Shown here piece after piece: positions 1-6,729 of a DNA stretch of 64,000 nt (position 1 is the first letter of the stretch; each line of letters opens with the position of its first letter). The stretch is from the NCBI GenBank assembly GCA_002479075.1, contig DLLG01000004.1:243932-307931 (forward strand), written 5' to 3'. The translations under genes and the position numbers were made by a program. Under the pieces are notes generated by a model, which ran no database searches, had not been told where the DNA came from, and saw nothing but the letters and a program-made list of their open reading frames with translations. Source of the DNA: Clostridiales bacterium UBA7568 (GTDB taxonomy: Bacteria > Bacillota > Clostridia > Oscillospirales > CAG-272).

Positions 1-120
1 AAGAAACTTCGGTTATTGGTTTATACAAACTTTATAAAAAGCAAACAGAGATAATTTTCATCTCTGTTTTTGCTTTTTTACGTCCGAAAAGAAAGCAGGC
101 AAAAAAACTTCAATTATTTG
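1..120 (-). repeat. Interspersed hairpin repeat, left copy A
   Basis: Non-coding repeat unit. A core reading AAGAAACTTCGGTTATTGG lies at 1-19 and a variant at 102-120. Between them is a 9-bp stem (AACAGAGAT at 44-52, ATCTCTGTT at 60-68) followed by a T-rich run. A second copy lies about 218 bp downstream. The same core and hairpin layout occur in reverse complement near 61.6-61.8 kb. The hairpin plus T-run could act as a terminator, but no gene is visible to its left. Confidence 0.8.
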
Positions 121-168
121 TTTCGTTCAAACATTTTATTGCCTGCATAAATGGGTATTGCAATGTAG

Positions 169-187
169 GGGACGGGTCTCCCGTCCC
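169..187. repeat. GGGACGGG/CCCGTCCC intergenic hairpin
   Basis: A perfect 8-bp inverted repeat, GGGACGGG at 169-176 and CCCGTCCC at 180-187, with a TCT loop. It lies between the two left copies of the interspersed repeat. No T-run follows, so it is probably a repetitive extragenic palindrome and not a terminator. Confidence 0.6.
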
Positions 188-212
188 GTAATCCCGTCTT
201 TATCGATGTTCG

Positions 213-338
213 GGCAAAAGAAACTTCAATAATTGGTTTGAGCAAACTTTATAAAAGGGAAAACAGAGATACTTTTCATCTCTGTTTTTGCTTTTACGCC
301 TCAAAAGAAGTTGGGCAAAAAAACTTCGGCTATTGCTT
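213..338 (-). repeat. Interspersed hairpin repeat, left copy B
   Basis: Second left copy of the repeat. Core variants lie at 218-236 and about 319-335, and the 9-bp stem AACAGAGAT/ATCTCTGTT is at 262-270 and 278-286. The stem is identical to copy A while the loop and flanks have diverged, so this looks like an old duplication. No coding potential is seen. Confidence 0.8.
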
Positions 339-383
339 CGGGAAATGAAAATGTCCGCGTTGGAACAAAATCAGCGGGAAATA

Positions 384-412
384 TTGACAAATACGCAAAT
401 TTAATATATAAT
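384..412 (+). promoter_or_regulatory. Consensus sigma-A promoter
   Basis: TTGACA at 384-389 and TATAAT at 407-412 with a 17-bp spacer, a perfect match to the vegetative consensus. The predicted start is near 419. The leader of about 80 nt opens with two adjacent hairpins: GATAAGG/CCTTATC at 419-438 and TCGCC/GGCGA at 439-452. It drives the secreted protein that follows. Confidence 0.85.
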
Positions 413-501
413 TGAAACGATAAGGTTATTGCCTTATCTCGCCTTTCGGCGAATACAACCGCAATCGGTGCAACCGAAATCATTTAAAGAAGGAGATTTT
501 T

Positions 502-1167
502 ATGAAACACAGAAGAAACAGAGACCGTTTATTGGCCATAGTTCTTTCCGTTGCGATGTTGTTTGGCATTTCGCTCATAGCAAATGCGGATTACGCCAAG
601 ACATCGGTAAATGAACCTTCGGTCAGTGAGCTTTCAGTCAATGAACCTTCACCCGTTGAGCCGTTGCCCTATAACCCGTCGTTTGAGGAATTGATCAAAG
701 CACAAGCCCAAGCGGTAAAAGCCGACGATGTTCTGATGCGATACTTTGCAAATGGCGGAGCGCTCGTATACCCGGATTACTTCGGCGGATGTTACATCAA
801 GGATAATGTTTTGCATATACGACTTGCATCGCCGACGGAAGAAGAGCTTTCCGAAATAAAGCTGCTTTTATCCGCTTACGAAAGCGTCGTTGCTTATGAG
901 TACTGTGAATTTTCACGGGCAGATGCAAAGAAATATGCCGATGAAACCGTCGCAGCACTTAAGGAGCAGGGAGTTGAGGTTTGCTTTTGGTACGTCAGCT
1001 CAAAAACCGGCGATGTAGTCATCGGAGTTCTGCCGGATTATGTTTCTTCGGCAAATGCAGCGGTCAAAACGACGCAGACACAGTCCTCCAAAAGAAGCCT
1101 TTATCCAAACGTTGTAATAGAAGAAGGAGGGTACACTTGTACCGATGTTGCTCCCGTGGCAGATTAA
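502..1167 (+). CDS. Secreted protein, possibly protease-propeptide-like
   Basis: A 221-residue protein of unknown function. Basic residues at 1-9 are followed by a hydrophobic stretch ending near ANA-DYA (about residues 27-31), a good Sec signal peptide. Residues 33-55 are a Pro/Ser/Glu-rich linker with a repeated VNEPS motif. The rest is a compact alpha/beta domain with a YPDYFGGCYI segment. That segment and the general layout resemble propeptides of clostridial S1-family (chymotrypsin-like) secreted proteases, but no His-Asp-Ser protease domain follows. This is an impression from memory and not a search result. The start is supported by AAGAAGGAG about 8 nt upstream. It has its own strong promoter and a terminator at 1246. 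It could be a stand-alone inhibitor, a remnant of a protease gene, or an unrelated family. Confidence 0.75.
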   Translation: MKHRRNRDRLLAIVLSVAMLFGISLIANADYAKTSVNEPSVSELSVNEPSPVEPLPYNPSFEELIKAQAQAVKADDVLMRYFANGGALVYPDYFGGCYIKDNVLHIRLASPTEEELSEIKLLLSAYESVVAYEYCEFSRADAKKYADETVAALKEQGVEVCFWYVSSKTGDVVIGVLPDYVSSANAAVKTTQTQSSKRSLYPNVVIEEGGYTCTDVAPVAD

Positions 1168-1245
1168 GCGGACAAGAAACTCACCTCCGCATCGGCGAAA
1201 TTTTACGCCTTTCATCCCCAGGAGAAATGACAAATAATAACGACA

Positions 1246-1276
1246 AACGCCCGCGCAAACGCACGGGCGTTATTTA
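1246..1276 (+). terminator. Rho-independent terminator
   Basis: Perfect stem AACGCCCG (1246-1253) / CGGGCGTT (1264-1271) with a 10-nt loop, followed by ATTTATT. It ends the unit of the secreted protein and separates it from the sigma factor. Confidence 0.75.
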
Positions 1277-1352
1277 TTGCCTTCCGAAAATTACGGCGGT
1301 ATTGTTTTATGAACGGTTCAGCGATAAAAACCTTTTCATCGCCGCCTGCGTG

Positions 1353-1361
1353 TGCTATAAT
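1353..1361 (+). promoter_or_regulatory. Extended -10 promoter, candidate
   Basis: TGCTATAAT is an extended -10 element (TG at 1353-1354, TATAAT at 1356-1361). The -35 position holds only TTTTCA. It is the best visible start for the sigma factor operon, with a leader of about 70 nt. An autoregulatory ECF promoter could also exist but cannot be recognised without its consensus. Confidence 0.45.
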
Positions 1362-1439
1362 ATAAAAAATGAAATTTTCTCAAATTCCGTTGAGAAAATC
1401 ATCGCCCTGCTGCGACTAATGGGCAAAGGAGAAAAAAGT

Positions 1440-2030
1440 ATGCCGAAAAATGAAAATATCGGAGCCGGAATGTCCGAAAAGGACATTGGCGCAGAGCTTT
1501 ATGAAAAGTGGCTCGGCGGCGAGGAGACGGCTTTTGACAAAATAATTGACATATATCACGACGGGCTGATATTTTTCGTTTACGGTACGCTGAAAAACTT
1601 TGCCGATGCGGAGGATGTCGCGGCGGACGTTTTTGCGGAGCTTATCGTTCATAAAAACAGATATTCTTTTGGCTGTTCGCTGAAAACTTATCTTTTTTCC
1701 GTCGCAAGGAACAAAGCGATAGACAGGCTGCGCAAGAGAAAACATATTGCGGACTCGGATATAAACGAAAACGAAGAAAGCATATCGGACGGGAAACTCC
1801 TTGAAGAAAAGCTCATTTCAGACGAGCGGGCAAAGGTAGTTCGCGAAGCGCTTGAAACGATAAATAAAGAATATGCGCAGATACTCCGCCTGACCTATTT
1901 TTACGGTTTTTCGGGCGATGAGATATGTATCATAATGAAGAAAAACAAAAAGCAGACGGCAAATCTGCTTTACAGAGGTAAGGAAGCACTTAAAAAAGTT
2001 CTTGCCGAAAGGGGGATAGAGTCGATATGA
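1440..2030 (+). CDS. ECF-type RNA polymerase sigma factor
   Basis: A 196-residue sigma-70 family factor with only regions 2 and 4. Region 2 spans roughly residues 30-98 (DAEDVAADVFAELI, then the core-binding and -10 recognition helices SLKTYLFSVARNKAIDRLRKR). Region 4 spans about 130-190, with the helix-turn-helix YGFSGDEICIIMKKNKKQTA. The ATG was chosen because AAAGGAG precedes it by about 8 nt; upstream in-frame sequence does not look like sigma factor. The stop overlaps the start of the next gene (ATGA), a usual sigma/anti-sigma coupling. It probably directs transcription of a small envelope-related regulon that may include the adjacent serpin; that link is inference. Confidence 0.9.
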   Translation: MPKNENIGAGMSEKDIGAELYEKWLGGEETAFDKIIDIYHDGLIFFVYGTLKNFADAEDVAADVFAELIVHKNRYSFGCSLKTYLFSVARNKAIDRLRKRKHIADSDINENEESISDGKLLEEKLISDERAKVVREALETINKEYAQILRLTYFYGFSGDEICIIMKKNKKQTANLLYRGKEALKKVLAERGIESI

Positions 2031-2758
2031 AGGATATGAATGAATTCCGTCGCACGGTTTATGAAAAAGCCGAAAATAAGGCGGCGGAGGAGAGAATGAG
2101 AAAGCTGAAGCTGAAAAAATTCGTGGTTTTTGCCGCGTGTTTTGCGCTCATAATAGCGCCTGCGCTCGTTGCGCTCAAAACAAGCTCTAAAGACAAGAGC
2201 GAAGAAATTTATTATGAGGGCGGAAGTACGCCTGCCGCAGGCAAGGCCGAGGACGGAAGTCCGGGCGGCGGTTACTACGGAGAGGCAACCAAGGCAACCT
2301 TTTATGACAATCCTATCGAGGAGGAGGCTGAGGGTACAACCCCGAAATACACTACGACAAGGCCCCGCTTTACCGCAGCAAGCACAGCCGTAACGACGCG
2401 GGTGCAGACAACCGTTGCAACAACGACTCCGCTTTTATCGGGCACGGAGCCCGTTCCGACGTTGACTCAGTATATCCCCGACACGACAACGTATCGGCAA
2501 GCGGGTACCGCCGGCGGGATATTTGACGACTTTGCGGATGTGAAAATCGGCGGGAAGCTCGTTGCTCTCAAAAAGGGAATGTCTTATGCGGAGATACGCA
2601 ATGCTCTCGGTGGAGAAGGAGAGGAAGTATCCGGCGCATCGGGCACATACAGCTGGAAAACAGACGACGCAACTCTGGCCGTTCGGTTTGAGGTCGTCGG
2701 CTCTGACGAGAAGTATTCCGAAAGGCTGAAAGCCGTTTATTTTACCGCCATTCGCTGA
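2027..2758 (+). CDS. Putative membrane-tethered anti-sigma factor with BLIP/SmpA-like domain
   Basis: A 243-residue single-pass protein. A charged cytoplasmic segment (1-30, rich in Lys and Glu) precedes a transmembrane helix at about 31-50. A long Gly, Thr and Pro-rich linker (about 60-165) could span the wall. The C-terminal domain (about 170-243, with KKGMSYAEIRNALGGEGEEV and TYSWKTDDATLAVRFEV) resembles the BLIP/SmpA/OmlA-type fold of small extracytoplasmic domains. Topology, the 4-nt overlap with the ECF sigma gene and the cytoplasmic helix argue for an anti-sigma role, but no zinc-binding HxxxCxxC motif is seen. The outer domain could sense a ligand or protease. Function is inferred from context. 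Confidence 0.65.
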   Translation: MKDMNEFRRTVYEKAENKAAEERMRKLKLKKFVVFAACFALIIAPALVALKTSSKDKSEEIYYEGGSTPAAGKAEDGSPGGGYYGEATKATFYDNPIEEEAEGTTPKYTTTRPRFTAASTAVTTRVQTTVATTTPLLSGTEPVPTLTQYIPDTTTYRQAGTAGGIFDDFADVKIGGKLVALKKGMSYAEIRNALGGEGEEVSGASGTYSWKTDDATLAVRFEVVGSDEKYSERLKAVYFTAIR

Positions 2759-2800
2759 CCGAAACACATTATAATAAGATTTTAAGGAGGATTTCCCGCA

Positions 2801-4102
2801 ATGAAAAGAATTTTTGCAATGATACTTGCGCTTTCGATGCTCGCGCTTGTGCTTTGCTCTTGCGCAAAGGCGAAGGTTGAGCCGAAGGTGACGAGGGGCG
2901 ACCTGCCAAAAATCGAGCAGACTAATGCAAAAGCCGCAGGTGACCTGCTGAAGGATTTTGTTGCGACCAATGTTGAAGGCAAGGACGCAGACGACAAGTT
3001 CAGAAGCGGTATGCTTGATTTTGCCGTCAGGCTTATGCAGAGCACGCTCGATGAAGACAAAAAGAGCTCGCTCATCTCGCCGCTTTCCGTGATAATAGCT
3101 CTCGGAATGACGGCAAACGGCGCAAACGGGGAAACGAAGGAAGAATTTGAAAAGCTGTTCGGATTTTCTGTCGATGATGCGAACGCATACCTCTATACGC
3201 TAGCGCATTCACTTTACAGCGGTGACAAGGCGAAGGTTGAGCTTGCGAATTCGATCTGGTTCGGAAAAGACGGCAGAATAGCTGTTCACGATGATTTTTT
3301 GCAGGTAAACAAGAGCTATTACGACGCGCAGGCATACGAGGAGGACTTTTTCGATCAGAAAACCGTTGATAAAATCAATAAATGGGTCAGCAAACACACG
3401 GACAAAATGATCGATGAGATCATCGATGCGATCGACTCAGATGCGGTTATGCTCCTTATAAACGCGCTCGTTTTCGACGCACTCTGGAGCAGGCAGTACG
3501 AGAATGGCCAATGCAAGAAAGGAACCTTTACGGCTTACGACAAGAGCAAAACCGACGCAACGTTTATGACAAGCGAGGAAACGCTCATAGCGACGAAAAA
3601 TGCGGTCGGCTTCCGCAAATATTATGAGGGTGACTATGCTTTTGTTGCAATGCTGCCGGACGGCGACGTTTTTGATTATGTAAATTCTCTTTCGGGCGAG
3701 GAGCTCGGGCAGATTCTTTCGGGAAAGAAAAATGACACCGGACGCCGCGCGATCGCATATCTGCCGAAATTCGAATACGACTATGATATAGACCTCTATA
3801 AAGCGCTTTACTCGATGGGGCTGAAAAAGGCGTTCTCTCCCGCGGAAGCAGACCTTTCCGGCATAGGCTCTTCGCCTTACGGCAATCTCTATATAGGGGC
3901 GGTACTGCACAAAACGCATATCGAAATGACACAGGCGGGAACGAGAGCGGCGGCTGTGACGGCTGTTATTGTATATGCCGAAGGGGAACCTGTTCCGAAA
4001 AAGACCGTTGACGTAAAGCTTGACAGACCGTTTGTTTATTATATAGTCGATTGCAAAACAAACCTTCCGCTCTTTATGGGAGTTGTTACTGAAGTAAATT
4101 GA
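2801..4102 (+). CDS. Lipoprotein serpin (serine protease inhibitor family)
   Basis: A 433-residue serpin on the outer cell surface. Residues 1-20 form a lipoprotein signal with lipobox LVLCSC (Cys 20 or 21). The serpin core includes SSLISPLSVIIALGMTANGA, NALVFDALW, the RCL hinge GTRAAAVTAV (380-389) and the closing strand RPFVYYIVDCKTNLPLFMGVV. A hinge rich in small residues is typical of inhibitory serpins. Counting P15 at Gly380 puts P1 at Glu394 and P1' at Gly395. AAGGAGG lies 10 nt before the ATG. Only 42 bp separate it from the putative anti-sigma gene with no terminator, so co-transcription is likely. Gut Clostridia serpins such as the siropins of Eubacterium siraeum are precedents. The target protease is unknown. 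Confidence 0.93.
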   Translation: MKRIFAMILALSMLALVLCSCAKAKVEPKVTRGDLPKIEQTNAKAAGDLLKDFVATNVEGKDADDKFRSGMLDFAVRLMQSTLDEDKKSSLISPLSVIIALGMTANGANGETKEEFEKLFGFSVDDANAYLYTLAHSLYSGDKAKVELANSIWFGKDGRIAVHDDFLQVNKSYYDAQAYEEDFFDQKTVDKINKWVSKHTDKMIDEIIDAIDSDAVMLLINALVFDALWSRQYENGQCKKGTFTAYDKSKTDATFMTSEETLIATKNAVGFRKYYEGDYAFVAMLPDGDVFDYVNSLSGEELGQILSGKKNDTGRRAIAYLPKFEYDYDIDLYKALYSMGLKKAFSPAEADLSGIGSSPYGNLYIGAVLHKTHIEMTQAGTRAAAVTAVIVYAEGEPVPKKTVDVKLDRPFVYYIVDCKTNLPLFMGVVTEVN

Positions 4103-4115
4103 ACACGATAACAAA

Positions 4116-4146
4116 AAAACGGCGCGGCGAAAGCCGTGCTGTTTTT
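4116..4146. terminator. Bidirectional terminator
   Basis: Stem AACGGCGCGGC-GAAA-GCCGTGCTGTT with an A-run before and a T-run after. It can end the serpin unit on + and the flavoprotein unit on -. Confidence 0.8.
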
Positions 4147-4200
4147 ATTGCAATTTTATACTTGTGTATAAATCCGAAAATGCAGATAAGATAAGGGAAT

Positions 4201-5337
4201 TCAGCCTTGCGGCTTTTGTTTTATGACCTTTCGCAGAATCGGAAGATATACGTCCTGATCCCTTATCGGACATCCGACGGTCTCGCCGCAAAGACAGAGC
4301 TTTGTGCATTTTCCGCAGGCAATACATACTTTTTTTCTGTCTGCATTGCCGGACAAAAAATCGCTTGCAAAGCTTTCATATGCGAGAGCCATTCTGCCAA
4401 ATCCCGCAACGTCGCAAACCTTTTCGGCGATCGCTCCTGCGGCAACATTCGGCGCAAGCTCTTTGAAATAACTCATTCCGGAGGCGATGACGCATATATT
4501 CGGTACAGTTTCTTTTATCAGCTTTGCCGCCGCGAGAAGCTGCTCCGCATCTGCAATCGGGTGTCGCGTGGGAGCGGCTTGCGGAATATTTGAAGGGCAG
4601 GCAAGATCCGGCGAGATTGCTGTTACGCTTATTGCCGATAGCCCCTTTTCCGCAAGATCATAGAGAATGGAGATGTCAGGATTCGGCGAGATTTCATTAT
4701 GAAAATATTTCAGGGAGATTACGGCATCCTCCGGAGAGACGGCGAGAACCGCATCAAAAATCTTTGAGATCAGCAAGCGGCGCTCTGCCTGCGAATCCGG
4801 AAAAACGCATATTTCTATTCCGTCAAAGCCCGCCTCGAAGGCAGCCCCGGCGGCTTTTGCAAAAAGCATCGGAAGCTCGCCTTCGGGTGCTTTTTTCGGC
4901 GGACAATCCGCGGACAGCTGAAAAATCAATAATCCCGAAAAGACTGATCTCATCTTGTTTATCAGAGATTTATACTTTTGTATATTATGTTCCGATATGA
5001 AAAGATCTCCGCCGGCGGGGGCGGACTCCGATACGCTTGCGGGACCGCAGAAAACAAGCCCTGCGCCGCAACCGGCGTATTTTACCCAGCGCCTCTCCGT
5101 AAGGCGGGACGGAGCTCCGTCCGCCGCTGCGTCAAGGCAGTTTACCGGCAGAACGGCGAGCGAATTTTGCAGCGTGACCGTCCCTCCGCCCTTTGAGCGG
5201 AGCCGCACTTTGCCGGAGAGGGGCGATACATCGCGCGACAGGGGAATATCAAAGCCCTCCCGCCTGCAAATGTACGAAAGCTCGGGGACGGTTGCAAAGC
5301 TATACGAAAATCTTGTCTTTTTTTCGTATGGGAACAT
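4201..5337 (-). CDS. Old-yellow-enzyme-like flavoprotein with C-terminal Cys cluster
   Basis: A 378-residue divergent member of the NADH:flavin oxidoreductase / 2,4-dienoyl-CoA reductase-like family. OYE barrel signatures are present but altered: NSLAVLPVNCLDAAADGAPS (start of the FMN barrel, about 58-77), GCGAGLVFCGPASVS, GFDGIEICVF (about 170) and a phosphate-binding loop region near CDVAGFGRMALAYESFASDF. The C-terminus carries CIACGKCTKLCLCGETVGC (Cys 338, 341, 344, 348, 350, 356), resembling the iron-sulfur segment of multidomain OYEs, but the following FAD/NAD domain is absent. The classical HGYLLxQFLSP segment is missing. The start is coupled to the upstream phosphofructokinase stop (TAATG). 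It is probably an FMN-dependent reductase; the substrate is unknown. Confidence 0.75.
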   Translation of the reverse strand: MFPYEKKTRFSYSFATVPELSYICRREGFDIPLSRDVSPLSGKVRLRSKGGGTVTLQNSLAVLPVNCLDAAADGAPSRLTERRWVKYAGCGAGLVFCGPASVSESAPAGGDLFISEHNIQKYKSLINKMRSVFSGLLIFQLSADCPPKKAPEGELPMLFAKAAGAAFEAGFDGIEICVFPDSQAERRLLISKIFDAVLAVSPEDAVISLKYFHNEISPNPDISILYDLAEKGLSAISVTAISPDLACPSNIPQAAPTRHPIADAEQLLAAAKLIKETVPNICVIASGMSYFKELAPNVAAGAIAEKVCDVAGFGRMALAYESFASDFLSGNADRKKVCIACGKCTKLCLCGETVGCPIRDQDVYLPILRKVIKQKPQG

Positions 5338-6566
5338 TATTTGAGCGTTATAAAATCGGGCAAGCCGTTTTTATATGTGCAGTCCGCCTCGCCCATTATC
5401 AGCGGGGCGATATAATTTACGCAGTCCGCCGTAACGTTGTTTCCGCGCTCTGTGATGAATTCTCTCGGCACGCTTCTGACAGCGTTTGCGACGGAGGCGA
5501 TATCGCAAAGCCCGGCTTCGCATTTGTAAGGCTCGGACGACGTGCGTACAAAGCAGGTCATTTTGCCCGTCTCGCCGCTGACGGCATAATTTGCCGCTGC
5601 CTTGCCGACCATAACGGATTCATCGATGTCTGTCTTTGAGCGGATGTGCGCGGCGCATCTTTGGGGGAGATTAAGCTCGATTGAACGAACCTTGCAGCCG
5701 AACTTTTCCTTGACGGCAAGCTCAAGCGCTTTTCCCGTGCCGGAGAGATATTTGTGACCGAAAACGTCGACAGCGCCGCTCTGTGTGCCTTCGCCGACGT
5801 ATGTTCCGTCTGCCGTACGCGCGCCTTCCGAAACCGCAACGACAACGTTCGGATGCTTTTCAAACGCCGCCGCAATGTCCTCATAGAATTTGTCGTAATC
5901 GAAGGGGACTTCGGGGAGGTAAACGAGGTCGGGAGCTATGCCGGAAAGAGAGGGAAGAGCCGCCGCTGCCGTGAGCCAGCCTGCGTCACGCCCCATTATT
6001 TCGATTATCGTAACCGCTTTGACCGTGTAAACAGCCGTATCGAGGAGGATCTCCTGCGTTACAGCCGCAATATATTTTGCGGCGGAGCCGAAACCGGGGG
6101 TGTGATCCGTGCCGGCGAGGTCGTTGTCGATTGTTTTCGGAACGCCCATCACACGCATATCAAAGCCGACGGAGGCGCAATAGCGGGAGAGCTTTGCGAC
6201 GGTATCCATCGAGTCGTTTCCGCCGATATAGAAGAAGTAGCGGATGTTGTATTTTTTGAAGATTTCAATGAGTTTTTCAAAGGTTGCGGGATCGTCCTCG
6301 GGCTTCGGGAGCTTCTTTCTGCAGGAGCCGAGAGCGGCGGCGGGAGTCTGCTCGAGGAGCTTGAGCGATGCCTCGTCCGGAAGCTTTTCGCCGAGGTCGC
6401 AGAAGCGCTCTGCGAGCACGCCTTCGATACCGTTTATCGCGCCATAGATTTTGCCGATGCAATCCGCTTCCTTGCAGCCGCGGACAACGCCGGAAAGAGT
6501 TGCGTTTATGGCGGCTGTCGGTCCGCCGGACTGGCCTATTACAGCATTTCCGATGAGTTTGTTCAT
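5337..6566 (-). CDS. pfp: 6-phosphofructokinase, pyrophosphate-dependent type
   Basis: Cytoplasmic 409-residue phosphofructokinase phosphorylating fructose 6-phosphate in glycolysis. The N-terminal GQSGGPTAAIN loop, GGNDSMDT (115-122), PKTIDNDL (143-150) and MGRDAGW motifs are present. Asp118 in GGNDS and Lys144 in PKTIDND match the pattern known to favour pyrophosphate over ATP as phosphoryl donor, as expected for an energy-limited anaerobe. GAAAGGAAATTC precedes the ATG. The stop codon overlaps the start of the flavoprotein gene by one base, so the two are translationally coupled, an unusual pairing. Confidence 0.92.
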   Translation of the reverse strand: MNKLIGNAVIGQSGGPTAAINATLSGVVRGCKEADCIGKIYGAINGIEGVLAERFCDLGEKLPDEASLKLLEQTPAAALGSCRKKLPKPEDDPATFEKLIEIFKKYNIRYFFYIGGNDSMDTVAKLSRYCASVGFDMRVMGVPKTIDNDLAGTDHTPGFGSAAKYIAAVTQEILLDTAVYTVKAVTIIEIMGRDAGWLTAAAALPSLSGIAPDLVYLPEVPFDYDKFYEDIAAAFEKHPNVVVAVSEGARTADGTYVGEGTQSGAVDVFGHKYLSGTGKALELAVKEKFGCKVRSIELNLPQRCAAHIRSKTDIDESVMVGKAAANYAVSGETGKMTCFVRTSSEPYKCEAGLCDIASVANAVRSVPREFITERGNNVTADCVNYIAPLIMGEADCTYKNGLPDFITLK

Positions 6567-6674
6567 ATATTGAATTTCCTTTCATAAAGCAAAATTTTAC
6601 ATATTAAGTATACCACGTGCGCAGCGCATTTTCAACACCTTTCGCAACTTTCCGCAAAAAAATATTATGCAAAT

Positions 6675-6715
6675 AAAAAATCGGGATTACCAAGCAATGA
6701 AGCCGGAATTCCGAT
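6675..6715 (-). terminator. Rho-independent terminator of the beta-helix gene
   Basis: On the minus strand ATCGGAATT (6715-6707) pairs with AATCCCGAT (6688-6680) with one A-C mismatch, followed by a T-run. It separates the beta-helix gene from the phosphofructokinase operon. Confidence 0.65.
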
Positions 6716-6729
6716 TTTATACCATTGTA

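Noticed and set aside
502..1276. Frameshifted protease gene after the secreted protein
   Set aside because: No chymotrypsin-like His, Asp or Ser motifs appear in any frame before the terminator at 1246.
981..1439. Longer N-terminal extension of the ECF sigma factor
   Set aside because: The extension overlaps the preceding gene and its terminator and has no sigma-factor character; AAAGGAG marks the ATG at 1440.
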